DNA of 64,000 nucleotides from JBAXTE01 sp037130365 (GCA_037130365.1 JBAXTE010000006.1:74807-138806); one strand, 5' to 3'; shown: positions 41,977 to 51,889, numbered from the stretch's first letter. Numbers and translations: made by a program. Notes: generated by a model not told the origin, from the letters alone.

Positions 41977-41984
41977 CAAATCTA
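41977..41984 (-). promoter_or_regulatory. -7 box for the PepSY-like gene
   Basis: The minus strand reads TAGATTTG, a perfect TAnnTTTG, 29 bases upstream of the ATG. It is 5 bases downstream of the direct-repeat operator. Confidence 0.6.
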
Positions 41985-41989
41985 TATTT

Positions 41990-42012
41990 AAATTCTAAAG
42001 ATAATTTGAAGT
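41990..42012 (-). promoter_or_regulatory. Direct-repeat operator, copy 3 (PepSY-like gene)
   Basis: Read on the minus strand it is A-CTTCAAATTAT followed by CTTTAGAATTT, two half-sites with an 11-base period, as expected for OmpR-family regulators. The same element occurs at 44571-44593 and 51936-51958. Confidence 0.7.
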
Positions 42013-42023
42013 TTATCAACTCG

Positions 42024-44528
42024 TTATTTTACAAATTCTGGAGGATTAGATATATTCACATCTTCCATCTCTTTTTCCTTTTTAAAGGCCATTTTACCAA
42101 ATTTGTACGTAAAATTAAACCCAAACGATTGATAAGGAAGTTGACGTACATTTGACATCTTAAAATTCGCACCAGTGAGTTCTGTTTTTTGATTTACATA
42201 CTTTTCTAAGAAATTAGTAGCAGTAAATGCAATACTTGCTTTTTTATTGAATATTTGCTTTCTAAAGGCAAAATTATAAGTGGTAAATGAAGGCATTGTT
42301 CCTTGAGCATTTATTTTTGGCGAATTAAAATTACCCAATAATTCGATAACTAAGGTATTACTTATTTGATAAGATGCATTTAGATTTGCACGATAAATAA
42401 ATCCATGAATATTGCCACCAGAAGGCAATCCAGTGTATATATATCTATCGAAAAATGAAATATTTCCTCGAATATTTATTTTCGAATTAATTGGAATTGA
42501 CGTATATAAACTTGCTCCAAAATTATCTTCACGACCAATGTTTTCGCGCGAACTGATAGCAACATTTGTAAACGTAGAATCGCCAATTACGTAAGTAGAA
42601 TAGTAATTTGTATAGGCTTGAATATCATCCATATTTCCTCGGTAAAAGAGGGTTGAATTCAGGGTTATTCCATTCTTAAACGTCTGATTATATCCCAATT
42701 CAATTTTATCACCAATTTCAGGACGAAGATTTGGGTTTCCTGTTGTAATATTTCTTGGATCGCTGGCATTAAAAAATGGGTTTAAATCACGGTAATCTGG
42801 ACGCTCAATGCGATGAGAATAGCTGATTTTCAACGTCTGTTTATTTTTGAATTTGTGCGAAAATACCAACGAAGGAACAATGGTGTTATAAGGTTTAATG
42901 GTTACCAATCCAACATTTGAAAAATTAGCGTTTGCTTGGGTGTACTCATCGCGTAAACCTGCTTTTACATCCAAAAATTTGAAGAGATTAAAAGTGGCAG
43001 ATAAATATCCTGCATAAACAGTCCTTTTGTAATCAACACTTGATGATTGGGCAGTACTATAATCATAATTGCCCGTAGTTGGAAATAGCAAATAGACATT
43101 TGAAACGCTATTAATATGATTAAACTCAGCCTTAGCTCCAGTCTCAAAAATAGCATTTTCAGTTATTGGAAGGGTATAGTTTGCTTCAATATTCGTTTCG
43201 TTTTCAATTCCTGGATTGTTTCCGTATGAACTATTGTAAACTTCATTCGATAAGAGATTCTTTTGGGTTTGATTGTAGTAAGAAAAAATATTTCCATTGG
43301 ATGAATTCAGTTGAATTTCTAATTCATGATCTTCTTTTTTAAACTTTCTCTTATACGTTAAACCGCCATCAAACGAGTGTTCATGAAATTTATTTGAAGT
43401 AAGAATAACATCATTGAAATCAGAAAGTTGATTTCCTGATGCATCTAAACATAAAGTTTGACGGTTGGCATTTCCTGAATTATTATTTCCAAAATAATCG
43501 TAGTTGAAATTACCCGTAAAATTATCTCTTGGAGAAATGTCCCAATCAAAGCTGATCCCCGATTGATAGCCGTTTCTTTCGAATTCACTAGTTCCATTTT
43601 GAAGCAATTGAGTGGACGTAATGGAATCTTGCGACAACCGATTCATGTTATTAATTGTTTGCGATGGCAACTGAGCATTTCCACTAAAAAAAACATTTAC
43701 GCCAAAATTCCCTTTACGAATATTCATATTTAATGCCCCATTTTCTAAACGGGTACCGCCCGATATTGACAAATTTCCATTGAATCCTGCTGCACTATTC
43801 TTTTTTAGAATAATATTAATGATACCACCAGTTCCTTCTGCATCATATTTTGCACCAGGACTTGTAATAACTTCTATGCTCTGAATTTGGCTTGCAGGAA
43901 TAGATTGCAATACATCAACAATATTACTCCCAAATAAAATTGATGGTTTTCCATTAATTAAAAAACGAATATTTGCATTTCCTTGCAACTCCACATTTCC
44001 ATCAACATCTACCGAAACTTGAGGTACTTTTTTCAACACATCCGCAGCCACACCCGTTTGAGAAGTGATATCTTTATCGGCATTGTAAATTGTTTTATCA
44101 ATTTTATCCTCTATTAAGGTTCGAGCACCAGTAACCGCAACGACATCAAGCATCGTTTGCTTTGGTACTAATTTTAAATCTTTCAATACTAAATTCAGAT
44201 TCTCTTTATTCACGATGATGGGTTTGATTTCACTTTTATGAAATCCCATAAAATCAAAAAGTAATTTATAGGATCCTTCTGGAATATTCGTAATTTTAAA
44301 AAACCCTTTACTGTCTGAAGAGGTGCCATTTACAACTTTATTAGCTTGAAGAGAAACCAAACTAATAGAAACATATTCCATTGGTTTTCCCGATAAGGAA
44401 TCAATAATTTTGCCTGTAATTTTTCCTTCAATTTTGGTTGTATTTTGTGCTGTTGATGAAAAACTTATTAGTAAACAGAGAAATAATCCTAAAATTTTAT
44501 GGTTAATGTTGGGTTGAAAACGAGCCAT
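42024..44528 (-). CDS. Outer-membrane beta-barrel receptor (TonB-dependent receptor-like, OMP_b-brl_3)
   Basis: The 834-residue protein has a signal peptide (about 1-28, TAQ), a carboxypeptidase-regulatory-like domain ('KIEGKITGKIIDSLSGKPMEYVSISLV', about 32-120) and a plug-like domain with 'VDVDGNVELQGNANIRFLINGKPS' and 'SIEVITSPGAKYDAEGTGGIINIILKK'. A long beta-barrel follows. This fits the family of outer membrane beta-barrel proteins related to TonB-dependent receptors. The substrate is not evident. It lies 84 bases downstream of the RND pump gene with its own conserved operator in the gap. Confidence 0.9.
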   Translation of the reverse strand: MARFQPNINHKILGLFLCLLISFSSTAQNTTKIEGKITGKIIDSLSGKPMEYVSISLVSLQANKVVNGTSSDSKGFFKITNIPEGSYKLLFDFMGFHKSEIKPIIVNKENLNLVLKDLKLVPKQTMLDVVAVTGARTLIEDKIDKTIYNADKDITSQTGVAADVLKKVPQVSVDVDGNVELQGNANIRFLINGKPSILFGSNIVDVLQSIPASQIQSIEVITSPGAKYDAEGTGGIINIILKKNSAAGFNGNLSISGGTRLENGALNMNIRKGNFGVNVFFSGNAQLPSQTINNMNRLSQDSITSTQLLQNGTSEFERNGYQSGISFDWDISPRDNFTGNFNYDYFGNNNSGNANRQTLCLDASGNQLSDFNDVILTSNKFHEHSFDGGLTYKRKFKKEDHELEIQLNSSNGNIFSYYNQTQKNLLSNEVYNSSYGNNPGIENETNIEANYTLPITENAIFETGAKAEFNHINSVSNVYLLFPTTGNYDYSTAQSSSVDYKRTVYAGYLSATFNLFKFLDVKAGLRDEYTQANANFSNVGLVTIKPYNTIVPSLVFSHKFKNKQTLKISYSHRIERPDYRDLNPFFNASDPRNITTGNPNLRPEIGDKIELGYNQTFKNGITLNSTLFYRGNMDDIQAYTNYYSTYVIGDSTFTNVAISSRENIGREDNFGASLYTSIPINSKINIRGNISFFDRYIYTGLPSGGNIHGFIYRANLNASYQISNTLVIELLGNFNSPKINAQGTMPSFTTYNFAFRKQIFNKKASIAFTATNFLEKYVNQKTELTGANFKMSNVRQLPYQSFGFNFTYKFGKMAFKKEKEMEDVNISNPPEFVK

Positions 44529-44557
44529 ATATATTAAATTTATTTAGTACAAAAATG

Positions 44558-44565
44558 CGAAAATA
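44558..44565 (-). promoter_or_regulatory. -7-like box for the outer-membrane receptor gene
   Basis: The minus strand reads TATTTTCG, one mismatch from TAnnTTTG, 30 bases upstream of the ATG at 44528 and 5 bases from the operator. Confidence 0.45.
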
Positions 44566-44570
44566 TGTTT

Positions 44571-44593
44571 AAATTCTAAAGAAAAATTGAAGT
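44571..44593 (-). promoter_or_regulatory. Direct-repeat operator, copy 2 (outer-membrane receptor gene)
   Basis: Read on the minus strand it is A-CTTCAATTTTT followed by CTTTAGAATTT, with the same 11-base period as the copies at 41990-42012 and 51936-51958. Confidence 0.7.
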
Positions 44594-44612
44594 TAAAAAA
44601 TGATCTGTAGCA

Positions 44613-47600
44613 TTAATTTTCATCAACTTTTTCTTTTTTCCAAATCAACTTTATCATACTTGGCAAAACAATTAAAAGCAATGGTAATGCGATAATAAGT
44701 CCACCAATTACGGCAATAGCTAATGGTTGATGCATTTGAGCACCAGTTCCAATTCCAAGAGCCAAAGGTGTTAAGGCAACAATTGCGCCTGTGGCAGTCA
44801 TTAATTTTGGTCGTAAACGAGCCGCTATGGCAAACGAAAGTGCATTGCTTACCGATGTGTTTTTCAACTCCGAAAGAAACTGCTGAATGGTGAATATTGA
44901 ATTTTCGCCAATAATTCCTACAATCATAATTAACCCCGTGTAACTTCCTACATTTAAGGGTGTATTTGTGATAAATAATGCTACAACTCCTCCTGCTAGA
45001 CCTAAAATGCTGATTAAAATTACAATTAATGAAAGTCTCAAATCTTTAAACATAAATAACACGATAGTAAAAACCAACAATCCGCCAGCAATCAATATTT
45101 TAAGCAATTCGGCAAACGAGTTTTGTTGCTCAGTATACGAACCACCATACACAATTTGATAGGAGGGTGGTAAACTAATTTTATCAAGCTTTTTCTTTAC
45201 ATCGCTCATAACACTACCTAAATCTCGGTTATTAAGTCTTGCCGTAACTACTCCCATGGTTTGTAAATTCTCTCGCTCAATCTCCGAAATACCACTTTGG
45301 ATAGAAAAGTCTGCAAATACATCGAGCGATAAATAATCACCCGAGGAAGTACAAATTTTCAGTTGTTTCATTTTTTCATAAGGAGTTTGATTGCTTTGCG
45401 GAAACATCATCCGAACATCTCGCATTTGCTCCTTTTCGGGAATTGCTCCTACCACTGTCCCCGATAAATAGGTTTCCACCTGAGTTTGTAAATCAGTTGG
45501 GCTCAAACCAAATTGCTTTAATTGCTCTTCCTTTGGAACCACTGTGATCATAGGACTTGCAACAACAATTCCATCAAAGACATCGGCTGTTCCATCCACC
45601 GTATTTACGCTGTCGGTAATTTGTTTTGAAATCGCAATTAATTTCGGGTGATTATCTCCAAACACCTTAATTTCAATGGGTTGTACGCTGCTCATTAAAT
45701 CACCCAGCATATCGTTAATCACTTGACCAAAATCAATGGTGAGCATGGGTAAGGCTTTTTCCACTTTTGAGCGAATATCATCCGAAACTTCGTCGGTTGT
45801 TCTATCTCTTTTGCTTTTTAATTCAATTAAATAATCTCCTCGGTTGGGTTCTGTAATAAAAAACCCCATTTGCGTTCCAGTTCTACGTGAATAAGTTTTT
45901 ACTTCTGGAATTGATTCAATAATCTTGTCCACTTCATCCAGAATTCTATTTGTCTCTTCCAACGAAGTTCCTGGGGGTGAATTATAATCCAAAACAATAG
46001 AACCTTCGTCCATTTCAGGCAAAAAGCCAGTTTTCAGATTTGGCATTACAAATACAATACTCAAAATCAGCACCACCACAAAACCAATGCTTATTGCAGG
46101 CCGTTTAATAAAAACGTCAATCCATCGATAACTGTTTTTCTGATTTATAGTAGGAGTTGTTGAAAGCCCTGAATTTTTCGAAAGCAACAAATAAATTACT
46201 GGAAGTCCTAGCCAAGTAACTATAAATGAACACACCAGCGTGATAATCATGGTTTCGGTAAGAATTTTAAAATATGCACCTGCAACTCCCGACATCAATT
46301 CAAACGGAACTAAAATTACAATGGTACTTAACGATGAACCAACCATTGCAGGAAATAAATAGCGAATAGATTTTCCAACAAGTTCGCGTGGAGTCTGCTC
46401 CGGATGCTCTTCGTGTGTTCGATGAATTTGTTCAACCACAATAATTGCATCATCGATAATAAGTCCAATTGAAGCGGCAATAGCCCCAATGGTCATAATA
46501 TTAAAATCGAAACCAACAATACGAATTACTATAAACGTGAAAGCTAACGTTAAAGGAATGGAAATTAAGATAACGGAACTTGCTTTAAACGATTTAAGAT
46601 AAACTACAGATACAATAATTGCTAGAAGCAAGCCAATCCAAAGCACATCAACAATACTGGTAATACTGCCATCTACAAACTCAGCTTGGTTGTAATATTG
46701 CTTCAATTCAACGCCTTTTGGTAAAATTCCATGATTTAATTCTTCAACTTTGTTTTTCACTTGATTTGCAACATCAATTAAATTGCTATTGGGTTGTTTA
46801 AGTACCGCAATTAATGGGACATCTTTACCATCTGCCTTAATTTTGACATATTCTATTCGCGATGAAATTTCAACTTTTGCAATATCCGAAATGGTGATTT
46901 TTGAGATTGAATCATTGAACAGAACGAGAGTTTCAAGCTCTTCTTTATTTTTAATTGTGGCATCGGTTACTGAAAGATAAAGTCTGCGATAATCAATGGT
47001 ATAGCCGTTTGATTTGATAAAATCTGTTTGCTGAATTGCATTAAACACCGATTGAGGGCTGATTTTCAAAATACTCAGTTTCTGTTGATCGAGAATAATT
47101 CGATATTCCTTCTCTTTTCCGCCAATAACATCCACTGCTGCAACACCTTCTATTCTGGAAATATATGGTTTAACAATGTTTTCAGCCATCATTTTAAGCT
47201 CAACTTGATCATGATTTGCGGATTGCAACGAATATCCAATTACGGGCAAAATGGAGGGATTCATTTTTTCAATCGAAATCTGAACATTGGGTGGAAGATC
47301 GTTTCTAATCTGATTAATTCTTGATTCTACTTGTTGTTTGGCTAAATCTACATCAGAATCCCATTCCATAAATGCAGATATTTCGCAACTTCCCATACTT
47401 GTTGCACTTCTGATTAACTTCAGGTTTTCAACTTGCTTAATCGCATTTTCAAGCGGTTTAGTCACCGTAATCATCATTTTATCAACAGGTTGCTCCCCAT
47501 TTTCAGCGATAATTTTAATTTTCGGAAACGTTACATTTGGGAAAAGAGAAGTTTTCATATTATGATATGACAACCCTCCACCAATCATGATAATCAGAAG

Positions 47601-47657
47601 AATAGCAGCGATAGGACTTTTAAAATGAATATAGAAATTCTTCATACTATTTCTCAA
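44613..47657 (-). CDS. RND efflux pump inner-membrane component
   Basis: The 1014-residue protein has the two-fold RND layout: a first transmembrane helix (about 13-30), a large periplasmic loop, helices around 330-490, another loop and a final block of helices. The transmembrane-4 motif 'SIGLIIDDAIIVVEQIHR' has the double aspartate used for proton relay in the HAE (organic-compound) branch. Metal pumps of the CusA type normally lack it, so metal export is less likely. It should work with the adaptor and TolC-like protein encoded directly upstream. Its start overlaps the adaptor gene by 11 bases; Met5 is an alternative start that just avoids overlap. Confidence 0.94.
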   Translation of the reverse strand: MRNSMKNFYIHFKSPIAAILLIIMIGGGLSYHNMKTSLFPNVTFPKIKIIAENGEQPVDKMMITVTKPLENAIKQVENLKLIRSATSMGSCEISAFMEWDSDVDLAKQQVESRINQIRNDLPPNVQISIEKMNPSILPVIGYSLQSANHDQVELKMMAENIVKPYISRIEGVAAVDVIGGKEKEYRIILDQQKLSILKISPQSVFNAIQQTDFIKSNGYTIDYRRLYLSVTDATIKNKEELETLVLFNDSISKITISDIAKVEISSRIEYVKIKADGKDVPLIAVLKQPNSNLIDVANQVKNKVEELNHGILPKGVELKQYYNQAEFVDGSITSIVDVLWIGLLLAIIVSVVYLKSFKASSVILISIPLTLAFTFIVIRIVGFDFNIMTIGAIAASIGLIIDDAIIVVEQIHRTHEEHPEQTPRELVGKSIRYLFPAMVGSSLSTIVILVPFELMSGVAGAYFKILTETMIITLVCSFIVTWLGLPVIYLLLSKNSGLSTTPTINQKNSYRWIDVFIKRPAISIGFVVVLILSIVFVMPNLKTGFLPEMDEGSIVLDYNSPPGTSLEETNRILDEVDKIIESIPEVKTYSRRTGTQMGFFITEPNRGDYLIELKSKRDRTTDEVSDDIRSKVEKALPMLTIDFGQVINDMLGDLMSSVQPIEIKVFGDNHPKLIAISKQITDSVNTVDGTADVFDGIVVASPMITVVPKEEQLKQFGLSPTDLQTQVETYLSGTVVGAIPEKEQMRDVRMMFPQSNQTPYEKMKQLKICTSSGDYLSLDVFADFSIQSGISEIERENLQTMGVVTARLNNRDLGSVMSDVKKKLDKISLPPSYQIVYGGSYTEQQNSFAELLKILIAGGLLVFTIVLFMFKDLRLSLIVILISILGLAGGVVALFITNTPLNVGSYTGLIMIVGIIGENSIFTIQQFLSELKNTSVSNALSFAIAARLRPKLMTATGAIVALTPLALGIGTGAQMHQPLAIAVIGGLIIALPLLLIVLPSMIKLIWKKEKVDEN

Positions 47658-48552
47658 TTTTTACAACCGTACTATCCGACAATCCATATCCACCTTCGAT
47701 AATTATTGTATCGCTGATTTTTAATGATGAAGAGGTGATCTCAACCTTCTGCCCATCATCAAAACCCTTAATAATGGGGACTTTTATGGCTTTATTATTT
47801 ACTATTTTCAACACCCAAAATTCTTCTTGAACTTCATCTGTCAAAACTGCTTTTTTATCGACCAACATGCAATTTCTATGAATTTCACCTTTAATATTTA
47901 CTCTTACGTTCAAATTTTCGGGCAATAAACGTGATGAATTGGGCTTAATCAATATGTTTTGAGTTTGAGATATTTCATTTAACGTGGGCATAATTTTAAA
48001 AATTGTTCCTTCTAAAATTGACTTATCCGATAACAATATTTGACAATTGGAGCCAATTTTCATTAATTTATTGAATTCAAATGGCACATTCAACTGAAAC
48101 ATTAAATCTTTATTTTCGGTGATGGTACAAAGAGAACTTCCATCGGAAACATAAACTCCAGATTGATTTACACTTAACTCATTAATGATTCCGTTGGATG
48201 GAGCAAAAATCTTAATAATTCCCACTTTGGATAATGATGAATCGGAGTTTCCTAACGCCTTTTTCTCTTTGGTTTGAATTTCAAAAAGCAGGTCGTTTTT
48301 TTGAACCACATCGCCATAATTCACATTTACCTTGACGATATATCCCGAAATAGGCGAAATAATCGAATTCTTTTTTAGATAAATGGTTTTACCATTAAAA
48401 CTGATTATATTTTGAATATCTCCTTGACTAACTATTCCAGTTTTTACAGCAACTTCAGGGGTTTGTTCCGTTTCTTTTGCGGGTTGTTCTTTGCACGAAA
48501 TCATCCAAAAAAGGATAAAAGTTGTGAACAATAATTGCACTGTTTTTTTCAT
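47647..48552 (-). CDS. RND periplasmic adaptor (membrane fusion) lipoprotein, short
   Basis: The 301-residue protein has a lipoprotein signal peptide ending near Cys20 (MISC). Two biotinyl/lipoyl half motifs are visible ('SGYIVKVNVNYGDVVQKNDLLFEIQT' and 'IKIFAPSNGIINELSVNQSGVYVSDGSSLCTI') separated by only about 20 residues. The long coiled-coil hairpin of classical adaptors seems absent, so contact with the TolC partner would need other surfaces, as in some Bacteroidota adaptors. A beta-barrel and membrane-proximal domain follow. It is between TolC (10 bases upstream) and the RND pump. Confidence 0.9.
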   Translation of the reverse strand: MKKTVQLLFTTFILFWMISCKEQPAKETEQTPEVAVKTGIVSQGDIQNIISFNGKTIYLKKNSIISPISGYIVKVNVNYGDVVQKNDLLFEIQTKEKKALGNSDSSLSKVGIIKIFAPSNGIINELSVNQSGVYVSDGSSLCTITENKDLMFQLNVPFEFNKLMKIGSNCQILLSDKSILEGTIFKIMPTLNEISQTQNILIKPNSSRLLPENLNVRVNIKGEIHRNCMLVDKKAVLTDEVQEEFWVLKIVNNKAIKVPIIKGFDDGQKVEITSSSLKISDTIIIEGGYGLSDSTVVKIEK

Positions 48553-48562
48553 TCTAGTAATA

Positions 48563-49846
48563 TTAAAAGTTCCAATAGTTATATGAATTAATCAACATCA
48601 GTTTTTCGATTTTTAGCATCAAAAATTGTTGCTGTTTTGAAGCAATATCTTTCATGAAATTTTTAAAATCCATTACCGAAATTTCTCCTTGAGAAAGCTC
48701 TTTTTCGTAAGTATTTCTCAATTTATTATACTGATTTAATTGTTCTTGCAAAAGTGATGTTTGTTGATTTAAAGAATTAATTTGATTCAAAATTTTACCT
48801 CTATTTATTTCGTTTTGGGTGATAAAATTATTCTTTTGAAATTCAATGGATTGCAACGAAATTAAAGACTTTTGATTTTGAATTCCACGTTGATTTCCAT
48901 CAAAAAGATTCCAACTAAACGTAATGCCAGTGCTAAACCCCATACGATTGAATGTGGGTTGATAAACGGCATTTAAACCCGCATTGGCAAACAAACTTAA
49001 TTGTGGTTTATACTTTAAATTACTGATTATCAAATCGGAAACTACGTTTAAACTATCTAATTTAAATGAATTCAAAAACTTAGAAGATGTTGGCAAAAGC
49101 GATTTTATCTGAAAATCAACTTGTTGAATGTCAACAATTGTGGTGTCTTTAATTCCACAAAGCAAGTTTAAATCATAAATATTGGTTCGATGATTGGCTA
49201 AAAATGTTTGATAATCAAACTCGTAATTCTGAATTTCTAATTGTAAAAGCATCAAATCCGAATGCTTGTACAACGCGTTTTCAACCAACTTCTTCATAAT
49301 TGGGAGTTGACTTTTGAGCTCTGTATAAAGTGAAAACCCATTTTCGACTTGCAACTTTGATTTTAAACATAAAACATACTGATAGCTAACCAATTGTTCT
49401 ATTTCGTGAATTGTAAGCATCGTTGAATTTTCGTTTTGATGACTTAAAACAGCTGATTTATCTGAATATGCTCTAAATTTTGAAGCATTAAATAACGGTT
49501 GTGTAATTGCCACTACAGCTTGATACTGACCTCCATCAGAAGTTGATAAATCGTAACCCGAATAACTGGTTGCACCACTCGAAACCCATTCAAGACTATT
49601 TGAATTGTTATTGTGAGCGATTATAGGTGCAAACAAGACATTGGCTTCCAAATTGATTTCGGGTTTGGAAAGTGCTCTCTGAACCTGAGCTAAATCGAGA
49701 TTTATTAGTTTGTTATCGTTTCTGTTTTTGTTAAGCAATGGACTATTCGTCTGGGCTTGTGCTATATAATAGTCTAAATTGCGCTGTTGGCTGTGCCCAA
49801 TTTGAATTGATAAGCAAAATAAAATCGAAAGGAATAAGGTCTTCAT
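48563..49846 (-). CDS. TolC-family outer-membrane efflux protein
   Basis: The 427-residue protein has a signal peptide (about 1-19) and long alpha-helical, glutamine-rich stretches in two repeats, with 'LSQGEISVMDFKNFMKDIASKQQQFLMLKIEKLMLINSYNYW' at the C-terminus, typical of outer-membrane efflux (OEP) proteins. It would form the outer-membrane channel of the tripartite pump. It is 10 bases upstream of the adaptor gene and 118 bases downstream of the histidine kinase, a gap filled by a palindromic repeat. Confidence 0.9.
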   Translation of the reverse strand: MKTLFLSILFCLSIQIGHSQQRNLDYYIAQAQTNSPLLNKNRNDNKLINLDLAQVQRALSKPEINLEANVLFAPIIAHNNNSNSLEWVSSGATSYSGYDLSTSDGGQYQAVVAITQPLFNASKFRAYSDKSAVLSHQNENSTMLTIHEIEQLVSYQYVLCLKSKLQVENGFSLYTELKSQLPIMKKLVENALYKHSDLMLLQLEIQNYEFDYQTFLANHRTNIYDLNLLCGIKDTTIVDIQQVDFQIKSLLPTSSKFLNSFKLDSLNVVSDLIISNLKYKPQLSLFANAGLNAVYQPTFNRMGFSTGITFSWNLFDGNQRGIQNQKSLISLQSIEFQKNNFITQNEINRGKILNQINSLNQQTSLLQEQLNQYNKLRNTYEKELSQGEISVMDFKNFMKDIASKQQQFLMLKIEKLMLINSYNYWNF

Positions 49847-49884
49847 GTTTAATTTTTCATATTATTGAATATAAATTATTTATT

Positions 49885-49947
49885 CTTTCTGAACAAAGTG
49901 AAGAATCTATTCTCTTGATATATAGATTCTTCGTTACACTCACAATG
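49885..49947. repeat. REP-like palindromic intergenic element
   Basis: GAAGAATCTAT (49900-49910) and ATAGATTCTTC (49922-49932) are perfect 11-base arms. The outer parts extend the inverted repeat imperfectly (CTTTCTGAACAAAGT... and ...GTTACACTCACAATG). It resembles decayed 'CATTCTGAG...GAAGAATCT' palindromes dispersed in many Bacteroidota genomes. It may stabilise or attenuate the transcript between the kinase and the pump genes. Confidence 0.65.
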
Positions 49948-49964
49948 AGCAAAGTTGAAATATA

Positions 49965-51215
49965 TCATTCTTTATTTTTTTTAATCGTAAAACAATGCAA
50001 CTCCGCTTGAGTGTATTGAATATCTAACCGATGAGTGTCACAAATGTTTTTTACAATTGCTAATCCTAAACCAAATGATTTTGAATTTCCTTTCACAAAC
50101 CGATTAAAAATAGTTTCCTGTGTTAAACTACTCTTTTCGCCAGTATTACAAAACTTAAGCTCATTTTCGTTTACCCAAATTTCAATTTTTCCATCTGCAA
50201 CATTGTGATTTACAGCGTTTGAAAGTAAATTTCCAATCAAAATATCCACCAATTGTTCATTGATATTTAGTTTAAATTCTTGCTGATTGATAATCTCGAC
50301 ATCCAACTTTTTAACTTCAAATAAAGGGGCAAAATCAATCACTTTTTGTTTTACGATATTGTTGATGTTGATTATAAGTTTCTTATCTGCAGTAAACTGA
50401 TTGTTTTCAATTTTTGCCAATAAGATTAAATTTTTATTCAACGACGACAGCCTTTTAACGGCATTAATGGACGAGACAATTTTATTTAAAAAGTCTTCGG
50501 ATAAATCCTCTTGCAATAGTTCTTCAAGATTTAGCAATGCTATTGAAAGTGGAGTTTGAATTTCGTGTGACGCATTTTCGGTAAATTCTTTCAATGCCAA
50601 ATAATCCAACTTTAATTTTTCCGTTAACGAAATCACTACCTTATTTAGTCGATCAAACTCCTCAATATTTGAGTTTTTAAGACTTATATTGCTATTTGAT
50701 TTGAAGTTAAACTGCTCAATTTCATTTAGATTCAGTTCAAAATCAGTCCAAATGGTCTTGTTCATTTTTTTTGTAATAATAAATGAAATTCCAAAAGAGG
50801 AAATTAATAAAAGAAGAAACGAAAACCCAATTATGGCCACTAAATCTTCACTTTCGAAAGAAGCTTGCCTTATTTTAATAGAATAAAAGGAATCTTTAAT
50901 TTTAAGTTGATTTGAATATTCCAAAAAAAGTTCCGATTCATCTTCTTCTTCATTTTGAATATAAATTTCTTTAATTATTGGCTTATCATCAGTGATTTGA
51001 ACTATTTTTTTTACTTCTATTAAAGGATAAAGATTTGGTAATTCAGCCGTTGTAGAAATTTGACTTTTAATAAGATTCTCTTTTTCAATCAAGTTATCTT
51101 TCGTTTCATTTAAGATAATTGCATGCAATACAAAGTAACCCACTATTGAAATTACGCAAAGAATAATCGTCAATAGGTAAAAATAGTTTCGATTTATTTT
51201 GGTTAAGAATCTCAT
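49965..51215 (-). CDS. Sensor histidine kinase
   Basis: The 416-residue kinase has two transmembrane helices (about 14-34 and 128-148) around a roughly 90-residue periplasmic sensor domain rich in acidic residues ('QNEEEDESELFLEY'). Then come the H-box 'ENASHEIQTPLSI' with the phospho-acceptor histidine, an N-box ('LIGNLLSNAVNHN'), and a G-box ('SFGLGLAIVKNICD'). The arginine often found two after 'SHE' is Gln here. It probably phosphorylates the response regulator encoded upstream; their genes overlap by four bases. No HAMP domain was recognised with certainty. The signal is unknown. Confidence 0.93.
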   Translation of the reverse strand: MRFLTKINRNYFYLLTIILCVISIVGYFVLHAIILNETKDNLIEKENLIKSQISTTAELPNLYPLIEVKKIVQITDDKPIIKEIYIQNEEEDESELFLEYSNQLKIKDSFYSIKIRQASFESEDLVAIIGFSFLLLLISSFGISFIITKKMNKTIWTDFELNLNEIEQFNFKSNSNISLKNSNIEEFDRLNKVVISLTEKLKLDYLALKEFTENASHEIQTPLSIALLNLEELLQEDLSEDFLNKIVSSINAVKRLSSLNKNLILLAKIENNQFTADKKLIININNIVKQKVIDFAPLFEVKKLDVEIINQQEFKLNINEQLVDILIGNLLSNAVNHNVADGKIEIWVNENELKFCNTGEKSSLTQETIFNRFVKGNSKSFGLGLAIVKNICDTHRLDIQYTQAELHCFTIKKNKE

Positions 51216-51889
51216 TTTTCGGTAAATTTATAACCCATTCCGTAAATTGTTTTAATGTAATCGGTGCCACCAAGGCTCTTTATCTTTTTTCTGATATTAT
51301 TTAAATGGGTATAAATAAAATCAAAATTATCGGCTAAATCAATGTTATCGTCCCATAGATGTTCCGCAATTACCTCCTTTGTCAGCACACGATTTTTATT
51401 GACTAAAAAGTACAAAAGTAAGTCGTACTCTTTTTTTGTAAAGGTAATTTCATTTCCACAAATCGAAATGATTTTACTATCCGTATTTATGGTTATTTCA
51501 TTAAAATTCAATGTGTTACTTCCATCAAATTGCCTTCGACGAATCAGTGCTTTAATTCTGGAATTGAGTTCCGATAGTTGAAATGGCTTGGTCATATAAT
51601 CGTCTGCCCCTGTATCGAGACCATCAATTTTGTCGTTTAATGAATTTTTGGCTGATAGAATAATTACCCCAGATTTTACGCTATTTTTTTTGATTAATTT
51701 AATTAAATCGAGTCCATTTCCATCGGGTAAAGTAATGTCTAACAGGATAATATCATATTGATAAATGGATAATTTTTCTTTAGCTTTAGTGAAATTTTCA
51801 GCAAGCTCGCAGATATAATTTTCCTTCACCAAAAAATTATTGATGGCAATAAGTAATTCAACCTCGTCCTCAATGATCAGTATTTTCAT
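51212..51889 (-). CDS. OmpR/PhoB-family response regulator
   Basis: From the ATG at 51889 the protein is 225 residues: a receiver domain starting 'MKILIIEDEVELL' with phospho-acceptor Asp51 ('IILLDITLPDGNG') and 'DYMTKPFQLSEL', followed by a winged-helix domain ('ITFTKKEYDLLLYFLVNKNRVLTKE' and 'VYTHLNNIRKKIK'-type recognition region). The ATG at 51913 would give an 8-residue extension. It heads the minus-strand locus and is preceded at 51936-51958 by the conserved direct-repeat operator, so it probably regulates its own promoter and the receptor and PepSY genes. Confidence 0.94.
   Translation of the reverse strand: MKILIIEDEVELLIAINNFLVKENYICELAENFTKAKEKLSIYQYDIILLDITLPDGNGLDLIKLIKKNSVKSGVIILSAKNSLNDKIDGLDTGADDYMTKPFQLSELNSRIKALIRRRQFDGSNTLNFNEITINTDSKIISICGNEITFTKKEYDLLLYFLVNKNRVLTKEVIAEHLWDDNIDLADNFDFIYTHLNNIRKKIKSLGGTDYIKTIYGMGYKFTEK

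Noticed and set aside
44613..47657. Heavy-metal (CusA-like) RND pump
   Set aside because: The transmembrane-4 motif has the double aspartate typical of the HAE branch, and no metal-binding methionine motifs or metal genes are evident.
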